Shown here: piece after piece, positions 7,625 through 17,061 of the stretch
Numbering within the stretch: the stretch's first letter is position 1
How the letters are laid out: every line of letters begins with the position of its first letter
Assembly: GCF_902705875.1 (NCBI RefSeq)
Contig: NZ_CACSIK010000001.1
Location: 2,187,632 to 2,251,631 of the forward strand
Direction: 5' to 3'
Length of the DNA: 64,000 bases
DNA from: Zhongshania aliphaticivorans
GTDB taxonomy: Bacteria; Pseudomonadota; Gammaproteobacteria; Pseudomonadales; Spongiibacteraceae
Notes under the pieces: generated by a model
The model's input: the letters and a program-made list of their open reading frames with translations, nothing else
What the model was told of the DNA's origin: nothing
Database searches by the model: none
Made by a program: the position numbers and the translations under genes

Positions 7625-8250
7625 GCAGGCGCAGTGTTAGCGAGCGTCGCCGCGCCATCTTTACCGGTCTACAAGGTTTTATGGATGAGGTTACGGTACT
7701 AAAGGCCATCACCCACTGGGAGAATCGTTATATTGACCAGCCAAGTCTGGCCTTACAACGCTTTGTTGCCGATATCTGCCAAGCACCCGAGCTCAAACCA
7801 AAACGTTCGGCAATATTAAGAAGCCTCATCAAGGCAATGAGCTTGGAAAGTACAGATCTATTAGCCGACCCGAGAGGAAATACGCCTGAGACAATATCGG
7901 AAAATCCAATATCTGCGAATCAGGCTTTTGCAGAATTGATGCTCGCAATGATGTCTCAGTTAGATGACGAATTACAGCATAAGCTGCGCATTGACCTCTT
8001 GGCGACACTTCGCCAACGCCGCCTTCCCATACACACACTGGATGCATTACAGGGCTGGCTTGGTAATCGCCAACGATTGGAACTTGGCACTGTATCGCCC
8101 GTATTACTTCAAAAGTTATTAAATCAATATTATATATTATTGTGTGAAAACATCGGACCAAGCCACGCCGACAACATTCTTGCTAACGGTGTAAGCCACA
8201 TACAGCGGAAGCACCCCAAGTTAGATAAATTCTTAAACGACTTACTATGA
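7621..8250 (+). CDS. Protein of unknown function, coupled to amtB
   Basis: This 209-residue soluble, mostly helical protein has no signal peptide and no membrane segment. It starts with a basic stretch (SRRSVSERRRA) and ends in a basic helix (HIQRKHPKLDKFLNDLL). I do not recognise a domain. It overlaps the amtB stop by four bases and should be made from the same sigma-54 transcript. A role in nitrogen sensing or in regulating AmtB is inferred from position only. It is not a PII protein: its length is wrong and the T-loop is absent. Confidence 0.75.
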   Translation: MSRRSVSERRRAIFTGLQGFMDEVTVLKAITHWENRYIDQPSLALQRFVADICQAPELKPKRSAILRSLIKAMSLESTDLLADPRGNTPETISENPISANQAFAELMLAMMSQLDDELQHKLRIDLLATLRQRRLPIHTLDALQGWLGNRQRLELGTVSPVLLQKLLNQYYILLCENIGPSHADNILANGVSHIQRKHPKLDKFLNDLL

Positions 8251-8476
8251 CACTCCAGCCCCATAAAGAGACTTAAGAAGCCAAGTTTAGTCCTGTTCAA
8301 ATTTCATCGAAACAAACTTATATTCCCTCCCTACCTTTAACGTAATATAGTTTTTTACAGGCATTGACCGAACCGTCACCCAACTACAGAAAAGCGGCCA
8401 ATTTCCCGCTTACCTGCATCCGCTATGCTCCGTTTCGTTATTGATCCCCCATCCACGGGAACAGAAGAGGCAAATC

Positions 8477-10279
8477 ATGACTATATATACAGCGCCAGTA
8501 CGCGATATCAATTTTGTTATCAATGAATTACTGGACTTCAACGCCCACTATCAAACCATTCCTTCCGGCGCTGAAGCTACTCCAGACATGGTAGAGGCAA
8601 TTACTCTAGAAGCCGCAAAATTTGCAGAAGAAGTGTTGGCACCACTTAACCAAATTGGCGACGAGCAAGGTTGCCAGTGGAACGACAGCGAAGTTACCAC
8701 CCCAGAAGGCTTTAAAGAAGCGTATAACCTATGGGTTGAAGGCGGCTGGCAAGGTTTGTCGCACCCTGTTGAATACGGTGGTCAAGGTCTTCCAATGTCA
8801 ATGGGCCTCATCAAGTCAGAGCTCGTTGGTACGGCTAACTGGTCTTGGGGAATGTACCCAGGGCTTAGCCTAGGCGCCATGAACACACTCTATGTTCACG
8901 GCACCGAAGCGCAAAAACAAACTTACCTCACAAAACTATGCGAGGGAACTTGGACGGGCACCATGTGCTTAACAGAAGCACACTGTGGTTCAGATCTAGG
9001 CCAAATGCGCAGCAAGGCAGAACCCCAAGCTGATGGCAGTTACAACATCACCGGCACAAAAATCTTTATCTCTGCCGGCGAACATGATCTTGCTGAAAAC
9101 ATTATTCACATCGTACTTGCCCGCACACCAGGCGCACCGGAAGGCACCAAAGGTATTTCACTTTTCATCGTGCCTAAATTTAATACCACTGAAGACGGCA
9201 CCATCACCGATCGCAATGGCGTGAAGTGCGGCAGTATTGAACATAAAATGGGGATTCACGGTAACGCTACCTGCGTAATTAACTTCGATTCCGCAACTGG
9301 CTATATGCTCGGCGAAGAAAACGCTGGCCTAAACGCCATGTTTACCTTTATGAATACCGCTCGTATCGGTACCGCAATTCAAGGCTTAGCCGCATCTGAA
9401 CTGGCTTACCAAAATGCGCTGCCATATGCATTAGATCGTTATTCTATGCGTTCATTGTCTGGTGTTAAAAATCCAGACAAAGCGGGTGATGCTATCATTC
9501 ATCATCCAGATGTACGCCGTATGCTACTCACGGCAAAAGCATTTGCTGAAGGTGGTCGCGCAATGATTTATGACGCGGCTAAATACTCAGATCGCATGGT
9601 GCAAGCAGAAACCCAAGAAGAACGCGATGCAGCAGAAAACGAACTTGGCTTTTTGACCCCCATATTAAAAGCCTTCTTGACGGAAACCGGCCTTGAATCT
9701 GCAAGTAATGCAATGCAGGTATTTGGCGGCCACGGCTTTATTAAAGAACACGGTATGGAGCAAATTTACCGTGACGCACGTATTGCCACCATGTACGAAG
9801 GCACCACCGGTATTCAGGCCATGGACCTGATCGGCCGTAAAGTCGTTCTCGATGGCTTTAAACTGTACGGTGGTTTCTGCAAAAAATTATATAAATTTGG
9901 CTTCAAAAATTTAGTGGGGGGCAAGCGCCGCGGCTATTCTGCCAAGTTAATTGGCTATACCTTGTCATGGAATTGGCACACCGTAAAAATGGTTGCTCGC
10001 GCCTCTAAAAATCGCGACGCCGTCGGTGCAGCCTCTTACGACTTCTTAATGTACAGTGGTTACCTGTCTATGGCTTATTACTGGGCAATGATGGCAGAAG
10101 TTGCTGCGGCAAAACTCGCAGAAGGTACTGAAGATAAAGCGTTCTACGAAGCAAAATTAGAAACAGCAGAATTTTACTTCTCACGTCTATTGCCTCGCGC
10201 CAAAGGTCACGCTGCTTGCATGAACAGCAGCACCGACAGCGTAATGGCAATGCCATTAGATCGTTTCACTACTCGCTAG
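8477..10279 (+). CDS. Acyl-CoA dehydrogenase, long (about 600 residue) form
   Basis: This 600-residue FAD enzyme introduces the alpha-beta double bond in acyl-CoA. It resembles the long proteobacterial group that includes DmdC (methylmercaptopropionyl-CoA dehydrogenase) and FadE5-like enzymes. The N-terminal, middle and C-terminal ACAD domains are all present: CLTEAHCGSDLG (FAD/substrate contact), GIHGNATC, the ARIGTAIQGL helix, and QVFGGHGFIKEHGMEQIYRDARI. ARIATMYEGTTGIQAMDL carries the likely catalytic Glu region. A C-terminal extension of about 130 residues is typical of this group. I start at ATG 8477 because GAAGAGG precedes it; the frame is open 36 bases further upstream. The gene is monocistronic with a terminator. 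The chain-length preference is unknown. Confidence 0.92.
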   Translation: MTIYTAPVRDINFVINELLDFNAHYQTIPSGAEATPDMVEAITLEAAKFAEEVLAPLNQIGDEQGCQWNDSEVTTPEGFKEAYNLWVEGGWQGLSHPVEYGGQGLPMSMGLIKSELVGTANWSWGMYPGLSLGAMNTLYVHGTEAQKQTYLTKLCEGTWTGTMCLTEAHCGSDLGQMRSKAEPQADGSYNITGTKIFISAGEHDLAENIIHIVLARTPGAPEGTKGISLFIVPKFNTTEDGTITDRNGVKCGSIEHKMGIHGNATCVINFDSATGYMLGEENAGLNAMFTFMNTARIGTAIQGLAASELAYQNALPYALDRYSMRSLSGVKNPDKAGDAIIHHPDVRRMLLTAKAFAEGGRAMIYDAAKYSDRMVQAETQEERDAAENELGFLTPILKAFLTETGLESASNAMQVFGGHGFIKEHGMEQIYRDARIATMYEGTTGIQAMDLIGRKVVLDGFKLYGGFCKKLYKFGFKNLVGGKRRGYSAKLIGYTLSWNWHTVKMVARASKNRDAVGAASYDFLMYSGYLSMAYYWAMMAEVAAAKLAEGTEDKAFYEAKLETAEFYFSRLLPRAKGHAACMNSSTDSVMAMPLDRFTTR

Positions 10280-10328
10280 AGAAGTCATTTCATCGTCAGC
10301 TATTTACTAGTGGCGAAGTCTTCGTAAA

Positions 10329-10360
10329 AATCCTCGATAGAAATATCGGGGATTTTTTTT
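10329..10360 (+). terminator. Intrinsic terminator after acyl-CoA dehydrogenase gene
   Basis: AATCCTCGATA pairs with TATCGGGGATT (one mismatch) around a GAAA loop and runs into a tract of eight T. It lies about 50 bases after the stop. Confidence 0.88.
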
Positions 10361-10434
10361 CATCTGTCTGGAAGAGTTCGATTTCTGAACACAAGTCAAT
10401 TCTGCTCGACTCACAAACATCACACAAAATCAGC

Positions 10435-10791
10435 CTAAAACGTGACTTGAGAAACCTGATAAGCGGCGCTATTTTGCATACCACAGGGATTGGCAATGTC
10501 TCGACTAGCTCCAGGGCTCACCACAAACGATTGCACATTCATTACTGATTTATTATTTAGGTCTTCCTTGTAATAGCTTAATACGCCACTCACCTTAGTG
10601 TCACAGACATTTCTAACTCTAAAGCGGGTTGAAACCTTATTGCTATTAAAATAGGAACAACTAGACTGCGCTGAGCTTGCAGAAAATGTTTCCACTTTCC
10701 AGTCCAAACAACTTTCCGGCTCTGCAGATACCGATAACGCTGACACGCTAACAAACGCACACAAGACACGAGCTGCTAAAATATTGTTCAC
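10435..10791 (-). CDS. Small secreted protein with four cysteines
   Basis: This 118-residue protein has an N-terminal signal peptide (about 1-23, cleaved after SVSA). The mature part contains cysteines at about 28, 45, 63 and 103, enough for two disulfides, and alternates short polar and hydrophobic stretches, suggesting a small beta-rich domain in the periplasm or outside the cell. I do not recognise the family. It is a single gene, convergent with the acyl-CoA dehydrogenase. A palindrome TTATCTC-N4-GAGATAA lies about 48 bases before its start and might be an operator. Confidence 0.65.
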   Translation of the reverse strand: MNNILAARVLCAFVSVSALSVSAEPESCLDWKVETFSASSAQSSCSYFNSNKVSTRFRVRNVCDTKVSGVLSYYKEDLNNKSVMNVQSFVVSPGASRDIANPCGMQNSAAYQVSQVTF

Positions 10792-10838
10792 GGCACACCT
10801 ACTTTGCTAAACGGCGTTATCACCCAAACCTGCTGTCA

Positions 10839-10856
10839 TTATCTCTTATGAGATAA
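10839..10856. promoter_or_regulatory. Perfect palindrome upstream of the small secreted protein gene
   Basis: TTATCTC and GAGATAA flank a four-base TTAT spacer. The position in the promoter region of the minus-strand gene fits a repressor or activator site, but no regulator is known for it. The rest of 10792-11076 shows nothing further that I can identify. Confidence 0.35.
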
Positions 10857-11076
10857 CCCTAAGCGGCAATAACAGTGATCCTTAGCTGTACAATAGTTAA
10901 TCTTTCAGGCTATTGGCAGTGCGTATTAATGCTTAAATATATCAGTGATTGTCTTTCATCACTTTATAAAACAAACACTTAAGTGAGAAATATATGTAAA
11001 CCCGTTTATATTCAAAGCTTGGAATTGTGACACCCTTCGCAAATAATGTTTTATGTTAGACCCCGCATTCGCAATA

Positions 11077-13203
11077 TTAAGGTTTAATACCGCGAATGAG
11101 ACGCGACAATAAACGCGCTTGCAGATTATTCTCCCTCAAGCCCAGCACCGAGATAATACGCTGACTGGTTTTTGAATCTTGACCACCGCTTATAAGTGCA
11201 CGCCCCTTTTGCAACAATGACAATTCGGATATTTTTTTCAACGTCGCAGCAGCGGCTAATTCATCATCGCTAAAATCACAACCAAAAGGAAAGGCTGGCA
11301 TTAAATCCTTTGATTGTGCCCAACTCATATTTGCATTAATAACATCAGGGAAGTTTTGCCTAAATGCTGGCGCAATCTCATAATTTTTATCCAGCTTTCC
11401 AGCCGCTTTGCCCGCAGCAACTAACTCAGCTTGAAATCGTGAATCAGCAATATTAATAAGTGCGATACAAACCTCTTCATCGGTTTTAGAGCGCAAATCG
11501 GCAATCCCATATTCAGTGATAATGATATCTCGCAAATGGCGAGGTATGGTGCACGCGCCATAGTGACTGAGAATATTGGATACCGCTTTGCCATTTTGAA
11601 TTCGGCTCGCACGAATCATTAAAATGGAACGGCCACCATCTAACTGATGGGCCATCGCCACAAAATTATACTGACCACCGACACCGGAAAGTACCTGTCC
11701 ATTTTCCAAGGTATCAGACGCCACTGCGCCATTAAGACTGACATTCAAACCTGTATTGATAAATCGTGCGGCCTGTCGCTGCGCTTTGAACAGGCGCGGA
11801 TTCTGATCAAGCTGATTAATTTTTTCTACCCCACACATGGCAAGCATACTGCGTTCATGCTTGCTCATATCCCGGAGACTGCTATAAAAATCTGTACTAC
11901 CTAGAAAGAAGCCGCCATGTAATACCTTGCCATTTCGCAACTGTGAACCTAAGCAGTGTCGCGCCATAAATTGTTGGCTATCAGGGTTAGCCATATTTGC
12001 TGGGCAAGATTCACCACTCGCCGAAAACAAACGTCCTTCTTTATAATGACAATCTTCTCGGAAAAATCCGTGGTACTGCAAACTATCAAAATCTTTACCA
12101 CGTAACTCCCTTACACCTACATCTGCCAAGGCCTCTAAACACGTTTCATCTAGCGCTGACGGTTTACAACGGCCAAGATTAATTAACTGCTGAAGCGCCC
12201 AAAAATCATATACTTGACGGCATAAAATACCGGCCTTAAATAAATGCAAAAAGCCTTCGACAAACATCTCAGTGGCGCCATATAAACCCTGATCAAAACT
12301 CTCTCGGCCGCCTATCTCATCAACAAGTTGTGCATTGTGCTGATCGACACCAAATTTGCTTAATAACTCACGGTAATCCGCATTATGTTGCTGCCTCAGT
12401 AAAATTGATTGCACAATCGCATCACCCATTGCACCAATGCCCAACTGCAAGGTCCCTCCATCTGCAATCAATGCACTGGCGCGCAGGCCGATGACATAAT
12501 CGGTATTGGGTATTGGTGGCAAACGCGGCACAGGAAATAAACCGTATTGGCTAGATTTAGTTTTTGCTAAGAAATCAAATTGATCGACAGCGACTTCCGC
12601 ATCACCATACATAAACGGAAGGTCTGGATGAATAACCCCTACCGCAACAAAATCTCTCCCAGTGTCTTTTAAACGGCTTACCAATTCTGCTGAGGTGTCA
12701 GGGTTGCAGCTCATACTCAGCTTAGCGTTTTCACAGGCAAGAAGCTGAATAACTACATTACAGCCTTGAGCAACAACATCTCTGGCTGCATGCGTATAAT
12801 TTGAACTGATATAGTTTCGCTGCGCTGTAGCATGCCCTATTCGACTTCCCGCTTTAAAATAAAATTCACAGAGTTTAATATTCGCCGGCACTTGTCCTTT
12901 ACGCTCGTCCTGCAAATAAAGTGGCTCGGAATACTGGCTGTATAAGCGGTCAAAAACAGGGTTGAGTAGACGGGCTCGAATCCCATCTTTCTCACTTGGA
13001 CGCTCCAAACTAAGCGCCGTTAAAATAGTTAGCGTTATACTTGGGTCAGCACTAGCACGACGATAAATGGCGTCAATCAACTCTACAGGCTTCCCAAGCC
13101 CCAAAGGCATTGCCACGCGCAAATCTTTTCCCACACGGCGAATTATTCTATCTACACAATCTTCAATATCAACTAGATCAAAATCAGTATGCTCGTTGCG
13201 CAT
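11077..13203 (-). CDS. Acetyl-CoA hydrolase/transferase family protein
   Basis: This large (708 residue) member of the class I CoA-transferase/acetyl-CoA hydrolase family transfers CoA between carboxylic acids or hydrolyses acyl-CoA. The N-terminal half holds the first CoA-transferase domain. The second half contains ADGGTLQLGIGAMGDAI and the conserved GACTIPRHLRDIIITEYGIADLRSKTD region of the C-terminal domain. It is longer than the usual 430-550 residues and has an extra stretch of about 60 at the end. The start at ATG 13203 has GGAG eight bases upstream; the open frame before it needs a TTG. An FNR box 47 bases upstream, shared with the divergent hemerythrin gene, suggests low-oxygen expression. 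The substrate is unknown. Confidence 0.85.
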   Translation of the reverse strand: MRNEHTDFDLVDIEDCVDRIIRRVGKDLRVAMPLGLGKPVELIDAIYRRASADPSITLTILTALSLERPSEKDGIRARLLNPVFDRLYSQYSEPLYLQDERKGQVPANIKLCEFYFKAGSRIGHATAQRNYISSNYTHAARDVVAQGCNVVIQLLACENAKLSMSCNPDTSAELVSRLKDTGRDFVAVGVIHPDLPFMYGDAEVAVDQFDFLAKTKSSQYGLFPVPRLPPIPNTDYVIGLRASALIADGGTLQLGIGAMGDAIVQSILLRQQHNADYRELLSKFGVDQHNAQLVDEIGGRESFDQGLYGATEMFVEGFLHLFKAGILCRQVYDFWALQQLINLGRCKPSALDETCLEALADVGVRELRGKDFDSLQYHGFFREDCHYKEGRLFSASGESCPANMANPDSQQFMARHCLGSQLRNGKVLHGGFFLGSTDFYSSLRDMSKHERSMLAMCGVEKINQLDQNPRLFKAQRQAARFINTGLNVSLNGAVASDTLENGQVLSGVGGQYNFVAMAHQLDGGRSILMIRASRIQNGKAVSNILSHYGACTIPRHLRDIIITEYGIADLRSKTDEEVCIALINIADSRFQAELVAAGKAAGKLDKNYEIAPAFRQNFPDVINANMSWAQSKDLMPAFPFGCDFSDDELAAAATLKKISELSLLQKGRALISGGQDSKTSQRIISVLGLRENNLQARLLSRLIRGIKP

Positions 13204-13249
13204 GGATGCTCCGTCGCACAAAAATCAAACACTACTATTAACAGGCCTT

Positions 13250-13263
13250 TTGACCTACATCAA
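13250..13263. promoter_or_regulatory. FNR/Anr box between CoA-transferase and hemerythrin genes
   Basis: TTGACCTACATCAA fits the TTGAT-N4-ATCAA consensus with one mismatch. It lies 47 bases from the minus-strand CoA-transferase start and about 90 bases from the hemerythrin start, so it could act on either or both. Confidence 0.7.
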
Positions 13264-13353
13264 GAAAGCTCGCCATAAATATCGGTAAATTCCACACTTC
13301 ATATTTTTAATCATTGAACAGCGAATGACGACGAGTAAGCCAAGAGTTTTATC

Positions 13354-13893
13354 ATGCATCAGCTTATTGAACAGTTAGAGCAAGATCATCATCACATGTT
13401 AAAGATGATGTATTTGTTTGCTCAAATCATTAATCAGCTAAGTCTTGCTAACTGCTCGCTAGACATTGTAGATCGCGCATTAGCAATTCTTGATGATATA
13501 CAAGGTTATCCAGAAAAATGGCATCACCCAACAGAAGATACTTTATTCAGTTACTTATTAAGTAAACAGCACATCAATGACATCGCCATCCTCTCACTAA
13601 TAGATGAGCACCCCCACTTAGAAGCACAAAGCACCCAGCTCTCGCAGATGTACAGAAAACATCAAACCTTACATAGCTGGCCGTCGCAGCAAACTTTAGA
13701 ACTAAGTCGATATTTTTGTCGCAAGCAAATTGCCCATATCCATGCTGAACGAAACATCTTTGACGCAATTCGTCAGCGCTTCACGCCACAGGACTGGCAA
13801 GATATCGCCACTCAAATAGTTCCTCGTCCCAGCTCTGCCCATGAAACACCTGCAATAGAAATTCCACAGCAAAACCACATCGCTAATCATTAA
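13354..13893 (+). CDS. Hemerythrin HHE-domain protein
   Basis: This 179-residue, four-helix, probably di-iron protein has likely metal ligands spread as in the HHE cation-binding family. These are DHHH at residues 11-14, HHPTE at 57-61, DEHPH at 84-88 and HIHAE at 128-132. Such proteins bind oxygen or nitric oxide or help repair iron centres. It lies 32 bases before hemN, and an FNR box precedes it, so it belongs to the low-oxygen block. The last 25 residues are a polar, proline-rich tail. The ligand (oxygen or NO) cannot be decided from sequence. Confidence 0.85.
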   Translation: MHQLIEQLEQDHHHMLKMMYLFAQIINQLSLANCSLDIVDRALAILDDIQGYPEKWHHPTEDTLFSYLLSKQHINDIAILSLIDEHPHLEAQSTQLSQMYRKHQTLHSWPSQQTLELSRYFCRKQIAHIHAERNIFDAIRQRFTPQDWQDIATQIVPRPSSAHETPAIEIPQQNHIANH

Positions 13894-13925
13894 CACTTTG
13901 CACTTTTCCCTGATGGGGTAACACT

Positions 13926-15332
13926 ATGTCAAACACGATTACTACTCAGCCGGCTCATAAGAACACCCATTTCGCCCCCAATTTAGTCGCAAAATACAAC
14001 ACCCAAGGACCTCGGTATACGTCCTACCCTACGGCACTAAAATTCAATGACGATTTTACGATTGCCAACTACGATTATTATTTAAACCAAGCTCGAAATA
14101 CGCCAAGCCCATTGTCGCTATATGTTCACCTGCCTTTTTGCCGCTGGCTTTGTTACTACTGTGGATGCAATAAAATAGTCACTAAAAAACCGGGAGTAGC
14201 TCGCGAGTACTTAACTCATCTTGCCAAAGAAATAGAGCTTCTCGCTAAACGGGTTGGTAAAACAAGGAAAGTTTCACAATTGCACTTTGGCGGTGGAACA
14301 CCCACCTACCTTGACGATGGCGAGCTGACAGAATTAATTCATCTGCTCGCCCGTCATTTTAACTTTGATGACAGCAAGCAACGTGAATTCTCCATTGAAA
14401 TTGATCCGCGTACCGTCAATTCAGACCGCTTAGCACTCTTACGTGGACTCGGCTTCAATCGCCTCAGTTTTGGTATTCAAGATACGGATCCAGAGGTACA
14501 GCGAGCTATTAATCGACTTCAACGCACAGAAAAAATTGCCGAACTGGTGTCATCAGCCCGGCTCTATCGTTTTAGCTCAATAAGCTTTGATTTGATCTAC
14601 GGGCTACCTCAACAAAATAGTGAGACCTTGGCGCGCACGCTGGATGACGTGATCACACTACTACCCGACCGAATCTCTTTATACAACTACGCTCATTTAC
14701 CCAAGCAATTCCCCCCCCAGCGCGCGATTGGACGTCACACCCTTCCCAGCGCTGCGGAAAAACTCACCATGCTACTTTTAGCCACTGAGAAATTAATCGA
14801 CGCTGGCTACATTTATATAGGCATGGATCATTTTGTACGTCCAGAAGACGAGTTAGCACAGAGCCAAAAAGCGGGGCAGTTACAACGTAATTTTCAAGGC
14901 TACTCAACACGGCTCGCCTCGGATGTGCTCGGTATTGGGGTATCTGCAATCAGCTCCATTGGAGATTGCTACGCCCAAAACAGTAAAGACTTAGCTAGCT
15001 ACTATCAAAAATTGGCCTCTGGCGAACTTCCGCTACAACGCGGCCTAGTCAAAACGCCTGAAGACCGTTTACGCGCTTACATTATCATGGCCTTAGCCTG
15101 TAACCTCTGCGTGTCTACCCTTCACTTTACTCGCCAATTCCATATATCGTTCTGGGAAAAGTTTGCAGATCTGCTGCCACAATTAGAAGATATGCAAAAG
15201 GACGGTTTACTGACCCTTAGCCCCGATGCCATTCATGTTACTCCCGCAGGCCGCATGATGTTACGGAATATTTGTATGGTATTTGATCAATATTCAAGCA
15301 AGAACAATACGAGTTATTCTAAGACCCTATGA
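13926..15332 (+). CDS. hemN: Oxygen-independent coproporphyrinogen III oxidase
   Basis: This 468-residue radical-SAM enzyme decarboxylates coproporphyrinogen III to protoporphyrinogen IX without oxygen, in the cytoplasm. The [4Fe-4S] ligands are Cys72, Cys76 and Cys79 in PFCRWLCYYCGC. N-terminal GPRYTSYPTA, the SAM-binding GGGTPTYL motif and SFGIQDTDPEVQRAINR are all present. The full-length match and C-terminal HemN domain distinguish it from the shorter HemW. It follows the hemerythrin gene by 32 bases and precedes the fnr gene. This arrangement suits haem supply for the cbb3 oxidase under oxygen limitation. Confidence 0.95.
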   Translation: MSNTITTQPAHKNTHFAPNLVAKYNTQGPRYTSYPTALKFNDDFTIANYDYYLNQARNTPSPLSLYVHLPFCRWLCYYCGCNKIVTKKPGVAREYLTHLAKEIELLAKRVGKTRKVSQLHFGGGTPTYLDDGELTELIHLLARHFNFDDSKQREFSIEIDPRTVNSDRLALLRGLGFNRLSFGIQDTDPEVQRAINRLQRTEKIAELVSSARLYRFSSISFDLIYGLPQQNSETLARTLDDVITLLPDRISLYNYAHLPKQFPPQRAIGRHTLPSAAEKLTMLLLATEKLIDAGYIYIGMDHFVRPEDELAQSQKAGQLQRNFQGYSTRLASDVLGIGVSAISSIGDCYAQNSKDLASYYQKLASGELPLQRGLVKTPEDRLRAYIIMALACNLCVSTLHFTRQFHISFWEKFADLLPQLEDMQKDGLLTLSPDAIHVTPAGRMMLRNICMVFDQYSSKNNTSYSKTL

Positions 15333-15488
15333 ATAGCCACGCCCCAATTACCAGCCGCTGAAGCTTATGCGTCTAATCATGCTAAATACTTGAATTCGCT
15401 TCCGGCTTTACGTAAAACTAGTGGTATATTGCACGATCAGAAATATTTTGCGGGGCCATCTACTTTGAGTATTGTAAGCACGAACAGC

Positions 15489-16217
15489 ATGCCAGCAGAA
15501 AATAACTGCCCGCATAACGCGGCTCTAAATTGCTCCAAGTGCCGACTCAATGCCATCTGCTTGCCTCTGGCCTTAGAACAAAGTGAGATCGTTCAGCTGG
15601 ACGAAATTGTTCAACAAGGCCGTCCCTTACAAAGAAACCAGCACCTCTATCGAGAAGGTGACGCCTTTAACTCCATTTTTGCTGTCCGCTCTGGTGCAGT
15701 AAAAGCCTATAGTATTTCAGACAATGGCGAAGAACAGGTCACAGGTTTCTATTTACCTGGTGAAATTCTCGGTATGGATGGCATAGGTCAGAACCGCTAC
15801 GCTAGCTCAGCACAGGCCATGGAAGTCTCCGCAGTTTGTGAAATCCCTTTTATCAAAATAGAGGAGCTCAGCGGTCGCCTGCCCAATATGCAAAAGCACT
15901 TTTTTAAACTGCTTAGCCAAGAAATTGTTGAAGATCAGCGTCATATGACCCTGCTGAGTAAGCACACCGCCGAAGAGCGCCTCGCTTCTTTACTGGTCAG
16001 CATTTCAGCTCGCAATGCGCGCCGAAACTTGTCTGCGTCTAGTTTTCACTTGCCAATGTCACGCACTGACATAGGTAACTTTCTAGGCCTTACCATAGAA
16101 ACTGTCAGCCGAGTTTTCAGCCGCTTTGCCAAACAAGACCTCATTGACATCAATAAAAAAGAGGTCTATGTAATAGACATCGACGCATTAAAGCGCATTG
16201 CCTTGATAGAAAAATAA
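15489..16217 (+). CDS. fnr: FNR/Anr-type oxygen-sensing regulator
   Basis: This 242-residue CRP/FNR-family activator forms a [4Fe-4S] cluster without oxygen and binds TTGAT-N4-ATCAA. Cluster ligands are visible: CxxC-x5-C at residues 15, 18 and 24, and the fourth Cys at about 117 (SAVCEIP). The cyclic-nucleotide-like fold is followed by a helix-turn-helix near residues 190-215 (SRTDIGNFLGLTIETVSRVF) with the E-SR specificity residues of FNR. I use ATG 15489, which gives the usual length. The frame extends to a TTG at 15390, and no start has a strong ribosome site. FNR boxes lie upstream of three neighbouring transcription units. Confidence 0.93.
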   Translation: MPAENNCPHNAALNCSKCRLNAICLPLALEQSEIVQLDEIVQQGRPLQRNQHLYREGDAFNSIFAVRSGAVKAYSISDNGEEQVTGFYLPGEILGMDGIGQNRYASSAQAMEVSAVCEIPFIKIEELSGRLPNMQKHFFKLLSQEIVEDQRHMTLLSKHTAEERLASLLVSISARNARRNLSASSFHLPMSRTDIGNFLGLTIETVSRVFSRFAKQDLIDINKKEVYVIDIDALKRIALIEK

Positions 16218-16332
16218 CGGGGATATTCATTCACTTGCAACGTTAAAAACTGATAATTACATCAAGATTGCAGGTCCCATGAAGCATATGGGGAGTATGT
16301 AGCTCTGACATTTTTCATTCACTGCAAGACAA

Positions 16333-16346
16333 TTGATCTAGGTCAA
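16333..16346. promoter_or_regulatory. FNR/Anr box upstream of Yip1 gene
   Basis: TTGATCTAGGTCAA matches the FNR consensus except for one base. It lies about 63 bases before the Yip1-family start, in the intergenic region after fnr. Confidence 0.75.
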
Positions 16347-16408
16347 TAAGTCAGTAAAAGTACTTTGTTATTGTGCCGCTACGTTTTGAATGAGGCTAGG
16401 TATTGCAA

Positions 16409-17020
16409 ATGATTAGCTTGGTTAGTAACCCACTAGGATTTCTATTTAGCCCTCGGCAGCAATGGCAAGCCGTAGGTGCCTTGCCCAATACTGCGCTCCC
16501 CAGTAAATTACTCTACGCCATTATCCTTGCCATAGGGCCCTGCATCGCATGGTATTACGGTGCCACCAAGGTGGGTTGGAGTATCGGAGATGGCGAGATT
16601 GTTTTATTAACTGAAGCCAGCGCACTTCGTATCGTCATTGCCTTTTACGCGGCCATGCTCGGCTCGCTATGTGTTATTGGCTACTTTATCCACTGGATGG
16701 CTGATACCTACGGCAGTGAGTCGTCCATGACAAAAGGGATCGTTGTCGCCAGCTATACCGCCACCCCCTTATTTATTGCCGGGCTCTGTGGCTTTTACCC
16801 CGTCTTTTGGTTAGATATGTTATTGGGTATTGCCAGCCTTAGCTGGGCTGTCTATTTGCTATACGTCGGTATTCCTGCAGTTATGAATATCCCCAGTGAG
16901 CGGGGATTTCTCTATGCATCCGCCGTCGTCGGTGTCTGCATGGTCATTTTTATGGCGCTTATGGGCGGCGTTGTCATTCTCTGGGAAATGGGCCTCGCGC
17001 CGGTTTTTGTCGACGGATAA
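16409..17020 (+). CDS. Yip1-family membrane protein
   Basis: This protein of about 203 residues has five hydrophobic segments (about 32-52, 73-97, 110-133, 138-155 and 165-190) and the Yip1/DUF1282 signature at its start (NPLGFLFSPRQQWQAV). Bacterial Yip1 proteins are of unknown function. The ATG at 16409 follows GAGGCTAGG; a TTG two codons earlier is the alternative. An FNR box upstream and its position between fnr and ccoN place it in the low-oxygen block, suggesting it is made with the cbb3 oxidase. A role in membrane assembly is speculation. Confidence 0.8.
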   Translation: MISLVSNPLGFLFSPRQQWQAVGALPNTALPSKLLYAIILAIGPCIAWYYGATKVGWSIGDGEIVLLTEASALRIVIAFYAAMLGSLCVIGYFIHWMADTYGSESSMTKGIVVASYTATPLFIAGLCGFYPVFWLDMLLGIASLSWAVYLLYVGIPAVMNIPSERGFLYASAVVGVCMVIFMALMGGVVILWEMGLAPVFVDG

Positions 17021-17061
17021 GCCCTTAATTTAACGCAAATTTTCCTGTGCCACACCCGTCC

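Noticed and set aside
15390..15488. Longer start of the FNR-type regulator
   Set aside because: It needs a TTG start and gives a protein longer than the family, with an unrelated N-terminus.
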